From a virus: 21,690 bases of DNA. The translations under genes and the position numbers were made by a program. The notes under the pieces were generated by a model, which saw only the letters and a program-made list of their open reading frames with translations, did no database searches and was not told the origin of the DNA. The DNA is taken from IMG/VR virus record IMGVR_UViG_3300006352_000017, positions 1 through 21,690 of that record; one strand, given 5' to 3'. Below, piece after piece: positions 1 through 6,658 of this stretch (the stretch's first letter is position 1; each line of letters starts with the position of its first letter).

Positions 1-1449
1 ATCGTTTACAAATCCTTGACGATATTCTTCTGCGCCTTTGAATACATTCATCAAGTCGCCTTGATCATTATTTGTATATTGCGATCCAAGCATCTTCTCG
101 CTAGCTTCCATTCGACCTGCTCTATTTGCTGCAAGAAGTTCATTCATTGCTGTAATTTGAGCCGCATCATCAGAAGCATTACCTACGGTGCTTAAATTTG
201 ATTGTGCGTTAATTGCGGCTTGCTCACCACCTTGTTGCTCAACCCAATCTAAGTCGGCAACGATTTGATCCCACGATTTACCAGTAGAGGAGTCACTCAT
301 GTTGTCCAATAATGCTTGGCTATAATAGTCTAATCCGGGAGTACCGATCTGACGGCCAAGATTCTCCACATATTGATTGTTTAATTGAGATTCTATATAA
401 GCGGGGTTTATGCTATAACCACCGTTTGGTGCCGTAAAGGTTTCCCCTGTAACGGGGTTTGTATGCTCAACCATGGCCATGGTATTCATTGACCCTTCAG
501 GCGGTGCGATCATCCAATCAGGAAGTTGATTTGTACGCGGCATTACTGGTGGCATTACTGGTGGCATTACTGGCGGTACTACTGGTGGCATTACTGGCGG
601 TACTACTGGTGGCATTACTGGCGGTACTACTGGCGGCATTACTGGTGGCATTACTGGTGGCATTACTGGTGGCATTACTGGTGGCATTACTGGTGGTACT
701 ACTGGTGGCATTACTGGTGGCATTACTGGTGGCATTACTGGTGGCATTACTGGCGGCATTACTTCATCAACTGGAAGTTTATTATCGTAATCGACAATAT
801 CAAAAGCAGGATTTGATGGAGAAAGAGGCCCAGCGCCGTAGGCTGGTGCGCCTAAGAAATTTCCGAAGTAATTTCCAGACTGATTCATCAGGTACTGGTT
901 GCCCGTATTATTGATACCTCGTTGGAACAACTCTGTGTCTGCGTTTCTAATGAACGCATTACGCTCAGCATCGTTTACCTGTCGATTTTCGTCATCGTAA
1001 ACTCTTTGTCTTTCTTCAGGACTAGGTCCATAGCCAATCGCCATTGGATACATTTTGTTGTTATTCTCATTCTCTCGACCCAAATACTTCTCATACATTT
1101 CATTTACAGTATTAGGAGCTACGCGCTTAGAGCCTGCGAATTGCTTATTGGCGTACATGGGAGTGCCTGCAAGACGTTGATCGTACTGAGCAGAGTAGTT
1201 GTCATAAGCGGCTCTATCGTTTACATTATTAAGATCATATTTAGATTTTAGGTCATCATAATTATTTTTTCTCGTCTTATAATTAGCTATTTGATCGTCT
1301 TCAGATATTAACTCACCCGCAGCATTTACTTTTTCTTTGTCGTAGTTAAAATCTTCAAGAACTCCAGGATTTTTAACCCCTGCATATCCAAGCTTAGCCG
1401 CCGAACCTACGCCGTACTGTTTCTTTAATTTATTTAGATTAAAGCCCAT
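1..1449 (-). CDS. Large virion/ejection-type protein with VMPP repeats, cut by window edge (at least 483 aa)
   Basis: Open frame of 483 codons from ATG at 1449 to the window edge with no stop, so the C-terminus is missing. The start MGFNLNKLKKQYGVG has AGGAG 6 nt upstream and lies 12 nt after the stop of the 855-aa gene. Residues 1-229 are hydrophilic, rich in Asn, Asp and Tyr, with no signal peptide or membrane segment. Residues 230-303 are 19 tetrapeptides of V-(M/V)-P-P, probably a stiff polyproline-like linker. Residues 304-483 are again hydrophilic (for example HTNPVTGETF and NELLAANRAGRMEA). I do not recognise a family. Its position after two probable ejection proteins suggests an internal or ejected virion protein, as in the gp14-gp16 block of T7. 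That is inference; a tail-associated or host-wall role is possible. Existence of the gene is near certain, function is weak. Confidence 0.85.
   Translation of the reverse strand, partial: MGFNLNKLKKQYGVGSAAKLGYAGVKNPGVLEDFNYDKEKVNAAGELISEDDQIANYKTRKNNYDDLKSKYDLNNVNDRAAYDNYSAQYDQRLAGTPMYANKQFAGSKRVAPNTVNEMYEKYLGRENENNNKMYPMAIGYGPSPEERQRVYDDENRQVNDAERNAFIRNADTELFQRGINNTGNQYLMNQSGNYFGNFLGAPAYGAGPLSPSNPAFDIVDYDNKLPVDEVMPPVMPPVMPPVMPPVMPPVVPPVMPPVMPPVMPPVMPPVMPPVVPPVMPPVVPPVMPPVVPPVMPPVMPPVMPRTNQLPDWMIAPPEGSMNTMAMVEHTNPVTGETFTAPNGGYSINPAYIESQLNNQYVENLGRQIGTPGLDYYSQALLDNMSDSSTGKSWDQIVADLDWVEQQGGEQAAINAQSNLSTVGNASDDAAQITAMNELLAANRAGRMEASEKMLGSQYTNNDQGDLMNVFKGAEEYRQGFVND
541..762 (-). repeat. 12-bp in-frame tandem repeat, 18.5 copies, encoding (V-M/V-P-P)n
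   Basis: On the plus strand the unit is (c/t)a(t/c)tactgg(t/c)gg. It runs without interruption as 18 full 12-mers and a final 6-mer. Four units carry GTA (Val) in place of ATG (Met), and proline codons alternate CCA/CCG, so copies differ at only a few positions. The period is a multiple of three, so length changes would keep the frame. The same property opens long meaningless frames (ALLVALLV, HYWWHYWW) on the opposite strand. Confidence 0.97.
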
Positions 1450-1461
1450 GTCAAACTCCTA

Positions 1462-4029
1462 TTATCCTGGATTCAAGCCTTTATACGTTGCAAAGCCAGA
1501 GGCCAATTGCGAAAGAGGTGAATTATTGTAAGTTGCGCCAGTCGTGCTGCCAGATGTTGTTGTTCTTCGATCTGTAATTGGAGCCATTCCTCGAACTTGT
1601 GTACTGAGCCAATCCATCTGCTGCTGTGGGTAAAGCTGCTGGTTCATGAATTCTCTCTCTGCAGCTGACAATTCTGTTTGGAGCTGCATTTGCTCTGATT
1701 TTCCTGCGGCTTCAAGAGCGGCGAGATCTTTGTAATTAGCATCTTGAGACGTTGTTGCCATATTAGCCATACTAGTCAATGCGCCCATCTGGCGCTGCAA
1801 GTCTTGTGCGCTAGCATTCTGAACCTGTGATGCTGCATTTAAGCCAAATTGCTGCTGACTTTGACCAGCTCCAGTACGTGCCTGAGCTAAGTTTCCAAGC
1901 TGAGACATCTGCTGTCCTGTTAGCTGTCCAGTCGTTGCGCCCAAGCTAGCAAGCTGCGAAGCCTGCTGCCCAGTTAGCTGGCCCATAGTCTGGCCCAGCT
2001 GAGCCTGACGATTTGCGTCTTGACCCATCATCTGACCCGCTGTCGAGGCTGCTTGCATCTGACGCGCTGCATCAGCATTGGTCATTTGACCCGCTATGCC
2101 TGCTGCTTGGAATTGTCGCGCCGCATCTTGACCTGTAAGCTGCCCAGCCATTTGCCCAAGCTGCACTTGTCGAGAAGCGTCAGCGTTAGTTAGAGCACCT
2201 AGTTGACTAGCAACTTGAGCTTGTCTTGCTGCGTCAGCATTAGTCAAAGCGCCTAGTTGACTAGCAGCTTGAAGCTTCCTTGACGCATCAGCGTTAGTTA
2301 GAGCGCCTAGTTGACTAGCAGCTTGAAGCTTCCTTGACGCATCAGCGTTAGTTAGAGCGCCTAGTTGACTAGCAACTTGAAGCTTCCTTGCTGCATCCTG
2401 TCCAGTAAGCTGCCCCATCTGGCTAGCAACCTGTGCCTGCCTTGCTGCATCGGCATTAGTGAGTTGACCTGCTGTAGAGGCACCCTGCATTTCTCTGGCA
2501 GCGTCTGCATTTGTAAGTTGGCCCATTGTTGATGCGAGCTGAGCTTGTCGAGCAGCGTCTGCATTTGTAAGTTGACCCGCCTGAGAGCCCAGTTGAGCGT
2601 ATTGACCAGCACCCTGTAATGTGCGACCCAAGTCTGCGCCTGAGATACTGCCAACCGTGCCAGCAAGACTAGCTTGTCGTGCCTTGTCAGCTGCTGAAGC
2701 CTGCATGGCTTGAGCGTAACCTTGTTGCATCATTGGAGCTTGCTGTCTTAGAACAGACTCTTGCGTGTCTCGTAATGCTCTAGATCCAAACTCACCCATG
2801 TTTCTGCTACCAAACTGGCCTGCCTTAATGAAAGCATCTGAAACGCTAGGTAGTAAGTTTTCAGTTAAATTGCGCGAACCCTGTTGAGCTAATGCATCCA
2901 TAACATTCGTCTGATACGGATTCATATACTGGCCAATATCAGACACAGAAGACTGAGACGCCTGCTGTAAATAAGGATTAGCCGCATTAAGAGCTTTGTC
3001 AGCTAATGCTTGGGCAGTAGTGCTCTGAGATTGATTCATGTACGGATTAGCAGCGTTCATACCGCTAGCTGCTGCCGCGTTCTGAATATATGGATTAGCA
3101 GCGTTTACGCCGCTTGCTGATGTTCCTCTCTGCAGATAAGGATTAGCCGCGCTCATACCGCTTGCGCCAGCGGCTTGCTGAAGCAAAGGATTGGCAACAT
3201 TAAAAGCATTTGCTGCTGCTGCTTGTTGTAACATAGGATTGGCTGCGTTCAACCCGCTTGCTGCTGCTGCTTGTTGCAGCATAGGATTAGCTGCGTTAAA
3301 CCCGCTTGCCGATGCTGCTTGTTGCAGCATAGGATTAGCTGCGTTAAACCCGCTTGCCGATGCTGCTTGTTGCAGCATAGGATTAGCTGCGTTAAACCCG
3401 CTTGCTGCGTTTGCCGTGCCCATGTAACCGCTAGCGGCATCCATAGCATTAGCAGATGCCCCAGCTTGTAGATAAGGATTCGCCGCATCAAATGAACTTG
3501 CTGAAGAGCCAGCTTGCAAATAGGGGTTTGCCGCGTCAGATGCGCTCATGCCTGCGGCTTGAGTTAGGTAAGGAGACGCCGACCCAACAATATTATTTGC
3601 ATTGGTCTGAGCCTGATTTAGCAAAGGCTGAGCAGAGCCGAGGATGTTTAAGTTTCCGGCTTGAGTAAAAAGATTTTGCCCAGCGTTTAGATTCTGACCA
3701 GCCAGATCGTCTCTTAAATAATTAGCTTGAGCAGTGCCCAACGCTCCAGCAGTTCCTGCTGTAGACATGCCTTCCATGCCAGTTTGAGCTTTACCGAAAT
3801 TTTCTTTATAAGCTCCTTGTGCGTTCTGAATACCAGTGTAGGCTTGCTGTTGCAGTGGAGATAATTCAGCAACAGTAGGCAATGCATACGCCTCATAAGG
3901 TTTATTAGCTATGTTTGTAGCCCAATTTACTTGGTTGTAAATCGCATCCTGCATCCACTCTGGCGTTTCACTGGTACTGGCGCTATAAGATGTTGCACTT
4001 TGAGGGCTTCCTTCAAAAATACTACCCAT
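1462..4029 (-). CDS. 855-aa repeat-rich Ala/Gln/Asn virion protein, probable internal/ejection protein
   Basis: Starts ATG at 4029 with GGAG 7 nt upstream and overlaps the preceding gene by 8 nt. Layout: N-terminal segment with PEWMQDAIYNQ and LSPLQQQAY (about 20-150); 11 tandem 16-residue units with core AANP(M/Y)LQ (165-340); a conserved-looking block, QYMNPY...RNLTENLLP...AGQFGSR (about 366-450); 13 tandem 18-residue units with core LTNADA(A/S)R (485-718); then a Gln-rich C-terminus with AEREFMNQQLYPQQQMDWL (about 789-807). No cysteine, signal peptide or membrane segment is seen. The NPY/AGQFGSR block recalls proteins common in environmental podovirus contigs (from memory). The composition predicts long helices, fitting a protein packed in the capsid and ejected with DNA, but a tail-shaft or fibre role cannot be excluded. 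Confidence 0.85.
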   Translation of the reverse strand: MGSIFEGSPQSATSYSASTSETPEWMQDAIYNQVNWATNIANKPYEAYALPTVAELSPLQQQAYTGIQNAQGAYKENFGKAQTGMEGMSTAGTAGALGTAQANYLRDDLAGQNLNAGQNLFTQAGNLNILGSAQPLLNQAQTNANNIVGSASPYLTQAAGMSASDAANPYLQAGSSASSFDAANPYLQAGASANAMDAASGYMGTANAASGFNAANPMLQQAASASGFNAANPMLQQAASASGFNAANPMLQQAAAASGLNAANPMLQQAAAANAFNVANPLLQQAAGASGMSAANPYLQRGTSASGVNAANPYIQNAAAASGMNAANPYMNQSQSTTAQALADKALNAANPYLQQASQSSVSDIGQYMNPYQTNVMDALAQQGSRNLTENLLPSVSDAFIKAGQFGSRNMGEFGSRALRDTQESVLRQQAPMMQQGYAQAMQASAADKARQASLAGTVGSISGADLGRTLQGAGQYAQLGSQAGQLTNADAARQAQLASTMGQLTNADAAREMQGASTAGQLTNADAARQAQVASQMGQLTGQDAARKLQVASQLGALTNADASRKLQAASQLGALTNADASRKLQAASQLGALTNADAARQAQVASQLGALTNADASRQVQLGQMAGQLTGQDAARQFQAAGIAGQMTNADAARQMQAASTAGQMMGQDANRQAQLGQTMGQLTGQQASQLASLGATTGQLTGQQMSQLGNLAQARTGAGQSQQQFGLNAASQVQNASAQDLQRQMGALTSMANMATTSQDANYKDLAALEAAGKSEQMQLQTELSAAEREFMNQQLYPQQQMDWLSTQVRGMAPITDRRTTTSGSTTGATYNNSPLSQLASGFATYKGLNPG
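1876..2577 (-). repeat. 54-bp tandem repeat, 13 units (18-aa helical repeat)
   Basis: Encodes residues 485-718 of the 855-aa protein as 13 consecutive 18-mers with consensus G-(Q/A)-L-T-N-A-D-A-(A/S)-R-x-x-Q-x-A-S-x-(L/M). Two 54-bp units, at 2282-2335 and 2336-2389, differ by one base, pointing to recent duplication; outer units are diverged, and the last two lose the NADAAR core. Eighteen residues equal five alpha-helical turns, so each unit would present the same face of a continuous helix. Confidence 0.93.
3010..3537 (-). repeat. 48-bp tandem repeat, 11 units (16-aa AANPxLQ repeat)
   Basis: Encodes residues 165-340 of the 855-aa protein. Units are exactly 16 residues with core N/D-A-A-N-P-(M/Y)-(L/I/M)-Q. 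A degenerate copy precedes the array (149-164) and one follows it (about 348-363). At DNA level, 3281-3328 and 3329-3376 are identical over 48 bp and the next copy matches for 29 bp more, so the centre of the array has expanded recently while its flanks are old. Confidence 0.93.
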
Positions 4030-5983
4030 TTGATGCTCCTTTTAAATACTGTAATGGGGATTTAGCGTTAGGACTAAACTTTCCTTTAGCTAAGACTTTG
4101 CCTTTGTGAGATCGGATATTTTCTCTCATTGTATCAAGTGCCGCTGCACCTGCTTTGCTAGAGCCATCGCCCAGCATAGCAACAGTCTCTGCATCAACTA
4201 CAAACTCGCCATCGGACAAATAAGCTGGTATTTCATCAGATCTACCTGTACCTCCACCTCTTACATAGCGAGATGCTTGGCTTAACGGACCGCCTTGATT
4301 CATACGCATCGGACCGCCTCGATAGTAACCGTTAAAACCATCGCCCGTAGACTGCATATTATACTGTCCAGAAGTCATATTGTTAAAATTCCCCGCCATA
4401 TACTCCGTCAAAGACATATTAGCTCGGTTGGCGTCAGCCCGAATGGCATCCCAGTCCCAAGACTGAAGAGGTCTATTAAAGTATTCTTTTTGCTGTGGAG
4501 ACATTTCCTCAATAGCCATACTAACATCTTCAGGAGCTTCTATGGCTCCAGCGGCCAAAATTCCTAAGCCGGCGGTCCTTAATTTATCTTCTTTCAAGTA
4601 GTCCATAGCGTTGGCAAGGAATCCGGGCTCAGGCAAAGCTGGGCTTTTGCCGGCAGTTCCTACCCTGAAGGCTGGGCTTGGGATTTGTGGATCGCTTATT
4701 ATTCCAGCCATAAAGTCTTCTCCAAGAGGAGACTGGGCGCTCGAAGCAGCAGCAAATGTGTCTGGCGTATTAGGAATGCCGTTTGTGTAAGCTTGACCGT
4801 CATAGTAGCCAGTGATTTTGTCTCCACTAATCTTGTTGACTAAAGGACCGACGCTGTCATTGCCTTGCATTCTAAACTCGAATCCTACGTCTTTATTGCC
4901 GCTGTAATCTTTACGGCCAGCAAATGTGTTTTGCTCGTCTTTTAATCCACTAACAACAGACTCAGCTGGCTTAGGACCAGACAACAAAGACTGTCCTGCA
5001 GTAAATAGACCTGCTGTCGCTCCACCAACAACAGCTTCTTGAGGCTTGTAGCCTGCAGTGAGCATGTTACCAGTTTGATCAACTCCAGCTTGTATTGCGC
5101 CTTGGAAAGCGTTTGGCGCTCCTGTTCCAGAGCCTGTTCCTGCAAAGTTTTTGAGAAGCTGTCCACCTGCGCCTTGTAACGCACCTTGAGCAAAACCCTC
5201 TCCTGAAATAGCTCCTGCTGCACCGCCGACTAAACCGCTTCCCAGCGTTGCTATTGCTCCTGGTGATGTTAATCCTAAACCAAGACCTTTATTAACAGCT
5301 TGACCTGCTGCACCACCAACGCCTCCAGAAATACCACCCATTACTGCGCCACGTAAAGGGTCTCCACCAGTCAATGCTGCTGTGCCTGCGCCAAGAACTG
5401 CGTTGCCTGCAATTGCCGAACCCATAGAGCTCATAAAGCCCATAGCCTCACCAATACCCTTCGCTAGCGGACCACCAAAAACCGTCAGAGCAACAGGAAG
5501 AACCGTCTTGAATATCTTTTTTAAACTTTTATATTCTACTAATCCAGTGTTTGGGTTTGTCGTGCCTTGGCCACCCATCCTTCGTAACACTTCAGCTTCA
5601 CGAGGATTAATGTGGGCCAGCATGCTGTCGCCACCTTGTCCTTGGTTAGCTAAATGTCTTCCAGCTACCATTAAACCGCCACGGGCAAAACCTTGTGCCG
5701 TACCTCGATCTTGTAGTCCGTAAAGTGCAATCAGAATAGATATAATAAATTCAGCATTAAATTCAGCAGGAGCATCGCCCTCATCTATTAGGCCGTCAGC
5801 AATTGCAGCCTGCACCATTTCGGCGTACATAGCTGGATTCTCAAGAGCCGCTTCAAGCATCTCAATCGCTTCGTCTAAGTCTTCTGGGACCATAGCTGTG
5901 CGAGACAGACGCTCTTCTATGACATCAATGCCTTGACTGAACTCTGGACTCTGACTAGCGAACTCTATAATTTGTTCCCGCAT
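4022..5983 (-). CDS. 653-aa glycine-rich, membrane-prone virion protein, probable ejection protein
   Basis: ATG at 5983 is preceded by AGGAG, which forms the last codons of the GNAT-like gene. The N-terminal 90 residues are acidic and helical. Residues 118-150 hold a motif, GDSMLAHINPREAEVLRRMGG then NPNTGL, that I recall from environmental phage proteins. Residues 155-330 are Gly/Ala-rich and hydrophobic (runs such as GGAAGAISGEG), the type of sequence able to insert in membranes. Residues 581-610 contain DEIPAYLSDGEFVVDAETV, a motif seen near the C-terminus of various phage tail and internal virion proteins, followed by a basic tail. Lying between the tail hub genes and another large virion gene, it probably helps move DNA across the cell envelope. 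No lysozyme or transglycosylase motif is visible. Family name uncertain. Confidence 0.8.
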   Translation of the reverse strand: MREQIIEFASQSPEFSQGIDVIEERLSRTAMVPEDLDEAIEMLEAALENPAMYAEMVQAAIADGLIDEGDAPAEFNAEFIISILIALYGLQDRGTAQGFARGGLMVAGRHLANQGQGGDSMLAHINPREAEVLRRMGGQGTTNPNTGLVEYKSLKKIFKTVLPVALTVFGGPLAKGIGEAMGFMSSMGSAIAGNAVLGAGTAALTGGDPLRGAVMGGISGGVGGAAGQAVNKGLGLGLTSPGAIATLGSGLVGGAAGAISGEGFAQGALQGAGGQLLKNFAGTGSGTGAPNAFQGAIQAGVDQTGNMLTAGYKPQEAVVGGATAGLFTAGQSLLSGPKPAESVVSGLKDEQNTFAGRKDYSGNKDVGFEFRMQGNDSVGPLVNKISGDKITGYYDGQAYTNGIPNTPDTFAAASSAQSPLGEDFMAGIISDPQIPSPAFRVGTAGKSPALPEPGFLANAMDYLKEDKLRTAGLGILAAGAIEAPEDVSMAIEEMSPQQKEYFNRPLQSWDWDAIRADANRANMSLTEYMAGNFNNMTSGQYNMQSTGDGFNGYYRGGPMRMNQGGPLSQASRYVRGGGTGRSDEIPAYLSDGEFVVDAETVAMLGDGSSKAGAAALDTMRENIRSHKGKVLAKGKFSPNAKSPLQYLKGASNG

Positions 5984-5987
5984 TTAT

Positions 5988-6422
5988 TTAACTCCTACAC
6001 CAGTCGTGTTTTCTGTATTCATTATTAAGAAAGCCATAAATAAACATGTCTTCATCGTCATCGTATGCTTTTCTCATTGTCCCTTCTTTTAGAAATCCCA
6101 AATGCTCGCAGAATTTCTGAGAATCTGTATTACTGGCAGCAACCAATGCTGTGGTCCTAACTGCTTTGAGTTCATCAAAAACCATTTTAAATAAGCCGTT
6201 AAACATTTTAATAGTCGCCTTTGGCGTCCATTGACAAGTGGCGGCAATGTTTATGTCTATATTTCTTTTAGTAAAATTTGTTAGCAAAATAACACACGTA
6301 AATTCGCCAGCATCATCAACAGCCGATAACGCTCTAAAAACACTAGGAGCGCTCTTAATTCCTAAGTATTTTCTTGCCCATTTTTCTGCCATTTCTTCGT
6401 CTTGATAGCCAATATATTTCAT
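5988..6422 (-). CDS. GNAT-fold acetyltransferase-like protein in T7 gp13 position
   Basis: Start chosen at ATG 6422 (MKYIGYQ), which overlaps the preceding stop as ATGA and gives 144 aa. An upstream ATG at 6452 would add ten residues but lacks a clear ribosome site. The C-terminal half reads as a GNAT domain: AASNTDSQKFCEHLGFLKEG (97-114, the loop, helix and LGF turn), then TMRKAY and MFIYGFLNNEYR. The usual acetyl-CoA pyrophosphate-binding motif (Q/R-x-x-G-x-G/A) is absent where expected; that stretch is QWTPKATIKMFNG (64-76). In T7 a small protein, gp13, sits between the nozzle gene and the ejection genes, as here. So it may be a virion or morphogenesis factor rather than an active enzyme. 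A true acetyltransferase acting on host or virion proteins remains possible. Confidence 0.7.
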   Translation of the reverse strand: MKYIGYQDEEMAEKWARKYLGIKSAPSVFRALSAVDDAGEFTCVILLTNFTKRNIDINIAATCQWTPKATIKMFNGLFKMVFDELKAVRTTALVAASNTDSQKFCEHLGFLKEGTMRKAYDDDEDMFIYGFLNNEYRKHDWCRS

Positions 6423-6658
6423 AATGTTGTTTGAACAAACCTCTCTGCCCATTCTCGCCAGTCCGTAATAGCGTAACTATACGGATCTGGAAAGTCTTCC
6501 ACTAAGTTACTAGATCGCATGTACTGCATAGCCCAATCTTGCCACTTATTCACATCATCTAGTGGCTGGTAAACGCCAAAAGCATCAAAATCAGTGATTA
6601 GGCAGTCAGCCCAGTCCTTGAGACCAATACCAACTGGGAGCGTAACACTAAGACTCAT
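6419..6658 (-). CDS. Small tryptophan-rich conserved phage protein (79 aa), function unknown
   Basis: ATG at 6658 overlaps the preceding stop as ATGA, and the gene ends in another ATGA overlap with the GNAT-like gene, so it is embedded in a translationally coupled set. The protein is acidic with five Trp. Its C-terminus ITDWREWAERFVQTTL resembles a D-x-W-x-x-W-A-E-R-(F/L) ending I recall from small proteins beside tail hub genes of environmental phages. No membrane segment or catalytic motif. A small virion or assembly protein is the best guess. Confidence 0.75.
   Translation of the reverse strand: MSLSVTLPVGIGLKDWADCLITDFDAFGVYQPLDDVNKWQDWAMQYMRSSNLVEDFPDPYSYAITDWREWAERFVQTTL

Noticed and set aside
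541-762. CRISPR-like array
   Set aside because: The 12-bp units are contiguous without spacers and in frame with a gene.
459-914. Plus-strand frames encoding leucine-rich (ALLVALLV) and HYWW repeats
   Set aside because: They are antisense shadows of the 12-bp repeat, which has no stop in several frames. They lack ribosome sites, and the minus frame has a good start and runs through the region.
922-1251. Plus-strand 109-codon frame with hydrophobic, membrane-like sequence
   Set aside because: Lies fully inside the minus-strand gene at 1-1449, with no Shine-Dalgarno and atypical composition.
3191-3491. Short frames on both strands with cysteine-rich or IGLAALNPLA repeats
   Set aside because: Shadow frames of the 48-bp coding repeat inside the 855-aa gene.
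6423-6452. Earlier ATG for the GNAT-like gene
   Set aside because: No clear ribosome site; the internal ATG forms the ATGA overlap seen at neighbouring junctions. Not fully excluded.
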